NCBI RefSeq assembly: GCF_030445035.2 | Contig: NC_092216.1 | Location: 17,547,405-17,611,404, forward strand | Source: Dasypus novemcinctus | Taxonomy: Eukaryota > Chordata > Mammalia > Cingulata > Dasypodidae | DNA: 64,000 nucleotides | Direction: 5' to 3' | Part shown: piece by piece, positions 22,401 to 30,619 of the stretch | Layout: each line of letters begins with the position of its first letter | Numbering within the stretch: position 1 is the stretch's first letter | The notes under the pieces: generated by a model | Told to the model about the DNA's origin: nothing | The model's database searches: none | Seen by the model: the letters and a program-made list of their open reading frames with translations, nothing else | Made by a program: the position numbers and the translations under genes

Positions 22401-24267
22401 TATTTGAGATCAGACTCAATTTTGAGAATGAACTTAACTATACTTAACACCTACATGCTGACACACTATTATCACCTATTGATGCAGGCACATAAATAAA
22501 AATGCATCATTGGCACATAATATATTTTTGTTGTAAGCTGCTGATATCTTGAGGTAGTTTGTTATGCAACAATATTTCAGAAATAACTAATTAACAAAAT
22601 CTACCTGTGCCCACAGAGTTAATCCAAATTTCAGTCACTGACTCGGCAGTCTTTAAATACATTGAATTACCCAAACTGTTGTTTAGAGACACTGATCTTG
22701 ACAAGTTGTCCTATTTCGAACTGTGTTATTTATACAGATTTGGAAAACATTTTGTTTAGCAGTAAAGAGTTTCAAGATTTCCTCCGTCTTGTGTTTTGTT
22801 CATTCTCATAGGAATATTCAAGATGAAAGGATATTAGGTGAAGCTTATCAACAATTAAGCACATAAAGGTTTTACCAGCCCATGAGCTGCTTGTTCACTA
22901 TAGCCTTTGTCTTCTCTCCCCCCTTGTAAAAATGATAACCCCAAATTAACTGGCCTCTCTTTTCTCTCATCATTCCTAATCCATGAAATGGTAGGAACCA
23001 CTGTGCCCCAAACTATAATTCCATGGCTGCTATACCCCCTCACTCCACCATTAGAGGCCCTGCTTTCCTCAGATAAGATGTTTTTATGCAGCAATTTTAA
23101 AAAGACTGAAACAGGAATTCTTAACATTTTGTGTTCCATGGATCCCTTAGCGAGTCAGGTGAAAACCATGGAGGCCTCCTCAGGATGTAGCCACAGAGAG
23201 TTTTAAGATGCTCAACAAGCTATGCTAATTTCCAAGTAAGGAAGATTGTTAGTGATTTTTCAACTTGTACAACAACTGTCAATGTGACACGAGATGAACA
23301 CTACTATAAACTACTGCTTGTATTCAAAAGTGAAGGATATGCTGGATTTCACGTACAGGTCAGAGAAAATAAAGATAAGTTGACAGTTTTCAATTCAAGC
23401 TCACAGACGCTCGGATTAAGAACCCCTGATTGATTAAGAACCCCTGGCCTAAAGTGATGAGCTGTGCTGTCACTGAGGGCACTTCTCACCTAGCATACAA
23501 ACACACATGCAGAGTGACACACTTGGCGGTGTTTATTTTTCTATTGTCATTCCAATTTCATACAAACTCATTCTTTGTGTTGTCACCATTTATTCCTTCC
23601 TTCCTTTCTCAGTTTTGCAAGAGAAGCAAGTTGTCAATTCATCTCTGATAGCGGAAGTGGTCTTGTCCTATTTGTGTTAAGTTTGCTGCTCGATTGTCTA
23701 CAGGTCAAGAGGACAGAGTTCCCTGGAAAACGCACATGCACACACACGAAGAAATATCAAAAATGGAATTTATTAAATGATATTTAAGAGCGGGTCTTAA
23801 CTCTCTAGATGCTGCACTACCTACACCGTTTTCCACTTGTGATGTCTTTAAATTCTAACTCTTAAGTTCAAAACGGTCCTCATTATCCATGCAATATTAC
23901 CTGTATTTGTAGGGCTGTTCACAACAAAGAAATGGATATGAAAATCAAGGAACACTCTGAAGATTAAAAAATATACCTGATGGGACACTGGAGGGAGTCT
24001 TAAGGGAAGGCTACTGAAGAATCTTAGGGTGAGCAAAACCAAAATGTTGGAGCTGGGGCTGGGGCTGATGCCCATGTTACTATGCTTAGGAGTGGAGAAG
24101 ATTATCTCTGCATCTAAGTGTATTTGGCTGGACATGCTCTCTAGCTGGATTAAGCTTCTCCAGTGACAACTTTGTTTGCATTACACTACTCCAGGGTTCC
24201 TATCTTGGAGTAACTCCCTGAATACCTGGGGTTACTCACCGCTTCTCTCTTACCCTTACTTCCTTCA
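22400..24267. other. Unassigned sequence downstream of TSPY
   Basis: No gene recognised. About 23105-23450 (ATTCTTAACATTTTGTGTTC, CATGGATCCC, ending AAGAACCCCTG) resembles an ancient eutherian interspersed repeat also hinted at near 36625-36700; I cannot name it. On the minus strand an AATAAA lies near 23769-23775, a possible distal poly(A) signal for TSPY. Confidence 0.45.
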
Positions 24268-24328
24268 CTAGAGAACCGAGAGTTCCAGGCAGCTGGCACA
24301 CAGATTTAACCCCCACCGCATCCCATTC

Positions 24329-24418
24329 TCACCTGTCTGCCTCTCTGTTCCCTCTTCTTGCCTCTTCCATCCTTGGGTAGTATTGCAGGGGATTCAGCCA
24401 GAGATCCTCACAGATGAT
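24329..24418 (-). CDS. TSPY: TSPY coding exon 5 (last)
   Basis: The acceptor is TTCCACTACCAG; it encodes [20 protein letters not shown] and then RRGNREADR with stop TGA at 24329-24331. The stop overlaps a possible donor (ACAG/GTGAGA at 24333/24332), so a further short exon is possible. The nearest candidate, 24292-24268, would need a 40-bp intron, which is too short. Confidence 0.85.
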   Translation of the reverse strand: MICEDLWLNPLQYYPRMEEARRGNREADR

Positions 24419-26552
24419 CTGGTAGTGGAAAAAGCATGGTGGGACCAGGGTATGGACCCTATTCCCACTACCCAAGTAGCTGGGAGGCCCTCCAAGGCCA
24501 TTTCTTATGCTCCCCATGATGGCCTCACCTCAGCAATCCTATTAGATTCTGCAAAGTTGTGGTCAGAAAACAAGTTAACAAGCTTAAAATTGGTGCAGTG
24601 GTGAGTGCGGTTGTAGGCCTGGTGTTCAAAAGTGTGGAACCATTGGATCGGAGTGGAGTAAAATTCCCAGTATCCTGGAAGAAGAGGAAGATGTGGGAAA
24701 AGATCCTGAACACCTCCGTGCCTGGCCCATCCAGAAAACCACATCTTACCAGTGATGGTAATGTCATAAATCTTAATGATGGCTTCATTTTCAAAGTAGG
24801 GGTTGCTCCGAAAGGAAAATGTGATCTTGCAGCTCTTCCTGGGATAGCTGAATTCTTCCACCTGACAGGGAAAGGCAGAGAAAGGTGACCCCTCCCTATG
24901 GAACAAGCCTTTCCCTGATTCGGTTCTGAATCAGTACCACTTGCCCTCAATAGCTAGCTCATCCCTGATGGCTGATGCTCCCAGACTCACCTCCAAATTG
25001 ATCATGTAGCTGAGCATGTCCACATCTTGGTCAGTGATGATGGCTGACATTTGAGGGTGGTTCAGAATCTGCACTGGGTCAAGAAGCCTTAACATGCTAG
25101 GAATGGAAGGGATAGATGCAAGCAGTGTACATCCACAGAGCAATGAGACGTGGGTAGTGCACCTCCCAGATTTCTAGGCATTGCTGGATGGTCTCCTTCA
25201 ATCACACCCTTCATCATAGACTACCTTCAGTCTACTGTTTCCTTGGCTTTCTGTTCCCATATAGCTATCTGCTCTCACACTTGGAAAGTCTGTTTCCTGA
25301 GATCCTGAGCTCTCTCTTACAAATCTGTGGGGGTCTGTATGCTACTAATTATGCACGAAAGGCAGTCTCTGAGTTCCTGGTGAGGGTGCAAAAGTGTACA
25401 TAGGACTTCATGTGCTGAATGTATCCGCCTAAGTAAGCAGTACATAGAGCTAAATCCTACACATGAAGAAGGACAAAATTACTACCCGTAGAATCAATAT
25501 TCTCCCAAGACCCCTGTGTGTGGCTGTGTCCATCCCTTTTCCTCAACAGGACCTCTTTCCTCTTGCACCACTGCCTCTCACAACTAGGACTGCCTCCTTC
25601 CCCAGCTGTGACTTCCTCCCACGACCCTTGTCCATAGTCCCCTCCCCTTGCTACTGCAGTAAGGATACGTTTTTTGTTTTGTTTTGTTTTGTTGGGGAGG
25701 GCTTTTCTGAACTTTTTGTATTAAAACATAATCAACATATAATAAAATGTCCAGCCCTTAATCTGTTCAGTATCCACAACTCTACACACCCACATAATCA
25801 CCAAACAGGATTTAGCAGATTTTCACCACCCCCCAAAGTTTCCTTGTGTCTCTTCGGTCAAATTCCCTCCCTGCACTTAAGAAAGCTGCACTTTCTATCA
25901 CCAGAAAGGAGCTTTGCCTGCGCTTGGACTTTAGCTAAACGCAGTTGCACAAGGATACGGTTTTGACCCAGAAGCCAGGAATACCCTCGATGATGCTGCT
26001 TCTGCGCTGCAGGTGCGGCTTAAGCCTCCGCTTCAGCTTGCGCTTCAGCAGGCACAGGGCCCGGTTGGCTCGGGCTTGCAGGCTGCTCAGCTCTAACTGC
26101 AGGACCTCCAGCGCCTGCAGGGATGTCCTGGCCTCCGCGGCATCGCACCCTGGCTGGGCCCGCCCGCACTCCTCCTGCCCCTCCTCCAGGCTTTTCTGCT
26201 CCGCCTCTCGCTCCTGCTCTTGCACCTGCTCTTCGGCCACTCCCTGCACTACCGCCATTACATTCTGTGGCACCACGTTCTCCTCCACCACCACCTCCAC
26301 TCTCCACTCCAGCACCGCCGTTTCCGGCAGCTCCACCACCCAGAGCACCGCGGCCTCCTCGCAGGGCGCCTCTCCCGTCTCCATCCCTCCAGCTGGGGCC
26401 TGTGCCTCCGGCCCTGCCCTGCAGCTCTGTGGGGACCGCTCGCCGGCAGGCCCCAGCGACTCTCCTACCAGAGGGCCGCTTGCCAGGCCAACGAGGTGTT
26501 CTGAGCGTGCCTGGGGAGCCGGGCCTTCGCCAGGACCCGCTTCACTCGCCAT
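24329..26552 (-). CDS. TSPY: TSPY, testis-specific protein Y-encoded (intact, five coding exons)
   Basis: Joined exons on the minus strand: 26552-25959, 25068-24991, 24861-24750, 24674-24529 and 24418-24329, giving about 339 residues (human TSPY is somewhat over 300). All internal junctions keep GT/AG and phase. Residues about 1-150 are an acidic, Glu-rich N-terminal part ([13 protein letters not shown]). A dimerisation-helix segment follows ([19 protein letters not shown]), then the SET/NAP core with [67 protein letters not shown] and [11 protein letters not shown]. The protein stops soon after LQYYPRM, as TSPY does and unlike the X homologue TSPX, which continues into a long acidic tail. 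TSPY is a germ-cell nuclear/cytoplasmic NAP-superfamily protein linked to spermatogonial proliferation. I start at the ATG in GHMASEAG (26552); an upstream in-frame ATG at 26825 exists. No stop, frameshift or lost splice site was seen. Only one copy is in the window, although TSPY is often tandemly amplified. Confidence 0.88.
24529..24674 (-). CDS. TSPY: TSPY coding exon 4
   Basis: 146 nt. A strong polypyrimidine tract precedes the acceptor (CTTCCTCTTCTTCCAG) and the donor is GAG/GTGAGG. It encodes STPIQW, the positively charged HQAYNRTHH segment and [18 protein letters not shown]. Fully open. Confidence 0.92.
24750..24861 (-). CDS. TSPY: TSPY coding exon 3
   Basis: 112 nt. The acceptor is CTTTCCCTGTCAG and the donor is CACTG/GTAAGA. 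It encodes [20 protein letters not shown] followed by [10 protein letters not shown], matching the beta-strand region of the SET/NAP core. Confidence 0.92.
24991..25068 (-). CDS. TSPY: TSPY coding exon 2
   Basis: 78 nt, phase 0 at both ends. The acceptor is CCAGTGCAG and the donor GAG/GTGAGT is consensus. It encodes [20 protein letters not shown] then YMINLE, the most conserved SET/NAP segment of TSPY. Confidence 0.92.
25069..25958 (-). other. TSPY intron 1
   Basis: 890 bp. It contains an antisense old LINE-1 fragment at about 25725-25850 (TATAATAAAATGTCCAGCCC, CCACATAATCACCAAACAGG) next to a TTTTG-repeat run (25672-25691). A 167-codon plus-strand frame at 25463-25966 is antisense to the intron and shows no recognisable domain. 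Confidence 0.7.
25959..26552 (-). CDS. TSPY: TSPY coding exon 1
   Basis: 198 codons, GC- and CpG-rich, from ATGGCGAGTG to ...GFWVKT. The donor is ACC/GTATCC: GT is present but the rest of the donor is weak, so junction use needs transcript support. It contains the acidic region and the start of the SET/NAP domain ([18 protein letters not shown]). Confidence 0.83.
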
Positions 26553-26620
26553 GTGGCCCGGGCCGGTGCAGGCAAGGACGCCGCACACGCTCTCCCCAGG
26601 CCACGCCCGCGGGTACAGCA

Positions 26621-26631
26621 GCGCCCCCTGG
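26621..26631 (-). promoter_or_regulatory. CTCF-like core, minus orientation
   Basis: GCGCCCCCTGG on the plus strand is the reverse complement of CCAGGGGGCGC, the core of many CTCF sites. It lies about 70 bp upstream of the TSPY start codon. Motif match only. Confidence 0.4.
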
Positions 26632-26677
26632 CTACGCGGGTGGATTCCTGCAGCCTGTGGCGTTGGAGATGTCCTGG

Positions 26678-26687
26678 GCGCATGCGC
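26678..26687 (-). promoter_or_regulatory. NRF1 palindrome in the TSPY promoter
   Basis: GCGCATGCGC is a perfect NRF1 consensus palindrome, about 126-135 bp upstream of the proposed TSPY ATG and inside CpG-rich sequence. NRF1 sites are common in germ-cell CpG promoters. Confidence 0.55.
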
Positions 26688-26696
26688 AGCGTTTGC

Positions 26697-26704
26697 TGAC
26701 GTCA
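26697..26704 (-). promoter_or_regulatory. Full CRE palindrome in the TSPY promoter
   Basis: TGACGTCA, a perfect cAMP-response element, lies 145-152 bp upstream of the proposed start and 10 bp from the NRF1 palindrome. CREM acts through such sites in male germ cells. The match is exact; use in vivo is inferred. Confidence 0.55.
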
Positions 26705-26783
26705 ACCTGGCCAATCTGGCGGGAAAGCCGTGCTTTCCACGCCCCACGCCTCTCCTCCCAGTCCCCACCCCGCCGCCCGCGTG

Positions 26784-26806
26784 CCAGGGGGCGCAGAGCA
26801 CGTGCT
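26784..26806 (-). promoter_or_regulatory. CTCF-like core adjoining a CACGTG E-box
   Basis: CCAGGGGGCGC at 26784-26794 is followed by AGCACGTGCT (26797-26806), a palindromic E-box. The CTCF-like core is in opposite orientation to the one at 26621. Both lie on the upstream side of TSPY. Confidence 0.4.
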
Positions 26807-26859
26807 CCATTACTTCCACTTTCACTTTTCTTTAAGCCTTTCAGGTCAAGGTGATAGCT

Positions 26860-27375
26860 GAGCATCCATCTGCTTGTAATATAGTCTCTATACCTAAATT
26901 GTTGCCCGTGAGCCATATTGCATTAATATTTCTTACCATGGTAAGGAACAAGAATATTTTAATAGACCAAGTTTTATGTATCATCCTATCATTCAGGTTC
27001 AAATATTTCAATGATTAGACCCATTTCATCACCTAGGTTCATGGTTTAATGAAATATGAGAAAAGCCAGTATGTTTTAGATGTATGCTTTCAATTATGAT
27101 TATTTTTATTTCCTATACAAACTTTGATTCATGATTCTATTCAAGATAACAAACCAAAAGGAAAATGTGATAGAACTGTGAGTGTCTCTAGTGAATTGAG
27201 ACTAAACAGAAAATTAAAATAACAGACAGACTGACTCAGAAATAGAGCCTTATCCATAATCCACACAACTGAATATGTAAATCCGTTCCAAGAGTCTTTA
27301 CTGTAATTAAACAACCAGCCAACAAATCTCACTGCAATTACAAAAGGAAACACTCACAAAAAAAGGTAAAGAAGA
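26860..27375. other. AT-rich sequence without recognised features
   Basis: Immediately upstream of the TSPY CpG-rich region, composition drops sharply to AT-rich. Nothing assigned; the open frame at 27141-27353 (-) has no known relatives. Confidence 0.45.
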
Positions 27376-27379
27376 AGTG

Positions 27380-27765
27380 GGTAAAAAAATGACTGATGGA
27401 ACATACTCAAATGTCTGACAAGTAAAGAAATCAATGGGAGTGACCGCAGTGTTTTAGTCAAGTATCCAGTGCCAATTTTGGGGGAAAATGATCAAAATGT
27501 GGGACAACATTAAGTAAAATAGTGGTTCTCAGAGGTTCTGAGGGGAGAGGGAAACAAGAATAGGTGGACCATATGCCATTTTTAGGGCATTAGAATTGTT
27601 CTGCATGATTTTGTAATGATAGATATGGTTCATTACACAATTGTCAAAACCTATAAAATAAAATTCTGCAGTGCAAAGTGTAAACCATAATGTAAACTAT
27701 AGATCATAAAGTAAACTTTAGACTGTTCATCATTTATAACAAATGTACCACACTCATGCTTTTAT
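27380..27765 (+). mobile_element. Old LINE-1 3' UTR, sense
   Basis: Words such as CACAATTGTCAAAACCTATA, GTGTAAACCATAATGTAAAC and TAACAAATGTACCACAC follow the order of mammalian L1M 3' UTRs. Confidence 0.7.
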
Positions 27766-28010
27766 TTTTCATGTATAGTTCACATCAGTGGGACCATGAA
27801 ATATTTGTCCTTTTCTATCTGGCTTATTTCACTTAGCATAATATCTCAAGATTGATCCATCTTATCTTATGTATCCCAATTTAATTTCTTAGTATTCCAT
27901 TATATGTATATACCAGAATTGGTGTATTCATTCATTAGCTGATGAACACTTGGGTTGTTTCCACCTTGTGGCTGTTTTGAATAGCACGCCAACTAGACAC
28001 GTACTAATTA
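27766..28010 (-). mobile_element. LINE-1 3' end, antisense
   Basis: TTTCACTTAGCATAATATC, TATTCCATTATATGTATATA and AACACTTGGGTTGTTTCCA are complements of the typical L1 3' region. It meets the sense element on its left, giving a tail-facing junction. Confidence 0.75.
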
Positions 28011-28089
28011 GAATCCCCTGACCTAACTATTCAGTCATCTAAAACTCTTTAAGAAATAAAGATAAAATTTTTAAAAATAAAAATAAAAT

Positions 28090-28500
28090 GACCACTTGCT
28101 TTGGCCCATCCTGGAAGAAGACATCTTTCAGGTAGGAGTTTTTCCGGAAGATAAAAACAACTGATCTAAAGGGATTTTTGGTGAAAATGAACACACCCTA
28201 TTGGACTGCTAATAAGCAATATCTGGTGATCAAATTAATTGTGGTCTAGTAGAGACTGCTTGTAAGAATGAACGAGCATACCAGACTAATCAATGTACAT
28301 CTGCTCTCGTGTGTAAGACACCCTTTTGTAAAATGAAAACTTCATGTCAACCAATAATATTGACCTTTCCTTTCCCATTCTACTTGAGTTTCCCCTTTCC
28401 ACAACTTTGATAGATCTCCCTTCTACATTCTGAATGAGGTGCTGCCCAATTCATGAATGTCACAATAAAATTATGAGATCCTAAAAAAACTATAAACTTC
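28090..28500 (+). mobile_element. Possible LTR remnant
   Basis: Near the right end, GAGGTGCTGCCCAATTCATG followed by CACAATAAAATTATGAGATC resembles the poly(A)-signal region of an old ERV-L-type LTR. Boundaries and orientation are tentative and there is no TG...CA pair with a duplication. Confidence 0.3.
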
Positions 28501-28575
28501 TAGTTTGAGTTGATACCATATACATTATCTGCTTTTATACCCCAATCCCTCTTCTCTTGTTCTTGTTACAAATTA

Positions 28576-28992
28576 TTGTTTTTTAAGCTTGTATTTATCT
28601 ATCTCCCCTCCCTCACCTCACCCCATTGTCTGCTTTCTGTATCCATTTGCTGTGTGTCTTCTGTGTCCACTTGCATTCTTTTCAGCATCACTGGGAATCT
28701 GTGTCTCTTTATGTTGCATCATCTTGCTATGTCCACTCTCCGTATGTGTGGCATCATTCCTGAGCAAGCTGTGCTTTTTTGCACAGGGCATCTCTCCTTG
28801 TGGGGGCACCCTCCTAGTGCATGGGGCTCCCCTCCACAGGGGACACCCCTGCATGGCATGGCACTCCTTGTGTGCATTAGCACTGCATGTGGACCAGCTC
28901 AGCACATGGGTCAGGAGGCCCTGGGTTTGAACCCTGGGTCTCCCATGTGGTAGGTGAATGCTCTATCAGTTGAGCCTAATCCACTTCCCATC
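28576..28992 (-). mobile_element. DAS-type SINE, antisense, with 8-bp TSD
   Basis: Full-length complement of the DAS body (TTGTCTGCTTTCTGTATCC, GGCATGGCACTCCTTGTGTG, CACATGGGTCAGGAGGCCCT). Flanked by ACAAATTA at 28568-28575 and 28993-29000. The 147-codon frame at 28510-28953 is an accident of this element. Confidence 0.9.
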
Positions 28993-29044
28993 ACAAATTA
29001 CTTTTTGGAGTCCCTGCTCTGAATTTTTTTAAAAAAAATCTTTT

Positions 29045-29960
29045 TTTAAAATTGTTTTTAAAGAAGCTTTAGCCTACATGAGATTTACACAAAAAGTATA
29101 AGGGATTCCCATACACTCTTCCCCTGCCCCTCCCACACTTTCCCCCACTAAGAACATGTTTCATTAGTATGGTACACTGGTTACAACTGATGAATACATA
29201 TAGAAGCACTGCTACTAACTGTGGACCACAGTTGACATGTAGTTTACATTTTGCACTGCACAATTTCACAGGTTATGACAAAATGTATAATGGCTTGTAT
29301 CAGTCATTGAATATCATGGAGGACAATTCCAATGTCCCAAATGATTCATGTTGTTCCAGTTCTTCCCTCTTCCTCCCCTCACAATCTCTGGTGACAACCA
29401 TGTTTATGGCAATCTTACAAGTTCTTTACTAGAATAAGTCTACTTTGGCCTGTAGTTATATTCTCAAGGTTCATCCATGATTTTGCATGCATCAGAACTT
29501 CATTTCCTCTTACAGCTAAATAATATTCCCTCATAAGTATATATCATAGTTTGATTATCCATTCATCTGCTGATGGATACTTGGGTTGTTTCCATCTATT
29601 GACAATTGTGAAAAATGCCTCCATGAACATCAGTGTGTATATATCTCTTTATGTCCTTGCTCAGCTCTGTGAGTTGTGACAAATGCATAATTTGTGTTAC
29701 CATCACCACAACCAAGATAACACTTCTTTGACAAAAAGAATCCCCTCATTTTGCTCTTAGCCGGTGTCCCCTCCCCACCCCAGGCAAACTCTGATCTGAT
29801 TTCTGTCCCTACGGTTTTGCCTTTTCCAGAACTAGAATCATACTGTCTGTAGACTCCTGAATCTGGTTTTGCATTGCATAACACCTTGGAGATTCATCCG
29901 TTTTTGCATGTTCAGGAGTTTCTTTTGATGGTCTCACTGCACTTTGAATAACATTCGACC
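29045..29960 (-). mobile_element. LINE-1 3' UTR and 3' end, antisense
   Basis: Contains the antisense 3'-UTR words TTTAGCCTACATGAGATTTA, TCCCACACTTTCCCCCAC and AGTATGGTACACTGGTTAC. It then has the L1 3' region (AATAATATTCCCTCATAAG, GATACTTGGGTTGTTTCCA). The last 300 bp is older and less certain. Confidence 0.75.
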
Positions 29961-29984
29961 CCTATGATAGGACTGGCAAAGCCT

Positions 29985-30200
29985 TGCAGTATCTGCTGGC
30001 TCCCTGCCTCTCGGCTGCCCCTGCTCTCCAGCTCTGTGCTGCCCCAGGGCCTTTGCTTGTGCTGTGTCCCTGGCCTGGGGAGCTTTCTCAGCTAGTGGCC
30101 TCAGCTGTTCCTTCCCACCTACAGGTCCCAGCCCACAGGTCTTCCTTGCAGAGAGGGTCTTCCTGCCCAGGCTACTGAGGGAGGCATCAACACACCATTT
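29985..30200 (-). mobile_element. L2 LINE fragment, antisense
   Basis: CAGGGCCTTTGCTTGTGCTG, TCCCTGGCCTGGGGAGCTTT and the ACAGGTC region follow the well-known antisense L2 3' sequence. Diverged, as expected for L2. Confidence 0.55.
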
Positions 30201-30619
30201 TCCCTCCAGGCTTGCTCCTGGCGGTGAGCTGCTTGGTGCACGCCTTTGGTGTCCACCCCAGTGGCTGCTCCTGGCAGCAGCAGCTGCTCCACAAGGAATT
30301 CTCAGGAGACTGAACTTGCCCTTTGAGAGGTTTATTGCCCATCACATGTCATACCCCACCACAACCTTCTAAGTGGTGGAATGTCACCTGCCTTTCACAG
30401 CCTCAGCAAAAATGTCCATTTCAAGGTCTGCGTAGTAGACGTGGTACCTGGAATTCAGGGTCCTTCTATCGTTTAAAATGCCTGCCTCCTGCCCCCCGCG
30501 AATCTCCCGTGTGGTGTCCTGAGGGCAGGAAACAGAGCACACTTTCTCTGTGGGTCCTGGCTTGCTGTGCACACGAGGATGCTGGGGGGAGGGGGTTGGA
30601 TTGTGAATAGGGGCTTCAA

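Noticed and set aside
24268..24292. Possible sixth TSPY exon ending in TAG
   Set aside because: It follows an acceptor-like CCAG and would fit the phase, but the intron would be only 40 bp, below the mammalian minimum. The in-frame TGA at 24329 is simpler.
24329..26552. Reading the TSPY gene as X-linked TSPX/TSPYL2 or an autosomal TSPYL
   Set aside because: TSPYL genes lack coding introns, and TSPX continues into a long acidic C-terminus. Here the protein ends soon after LQYYPRM and the exon pattern is that of TSPY.
25945..26854. Plus-strand frames of 296 and 243 codons opposite TSPY exon 1
   Set aside because: Antisense shadows of the TSPY exon; low-complexity Pro/Arg/Ser products without family motifs.
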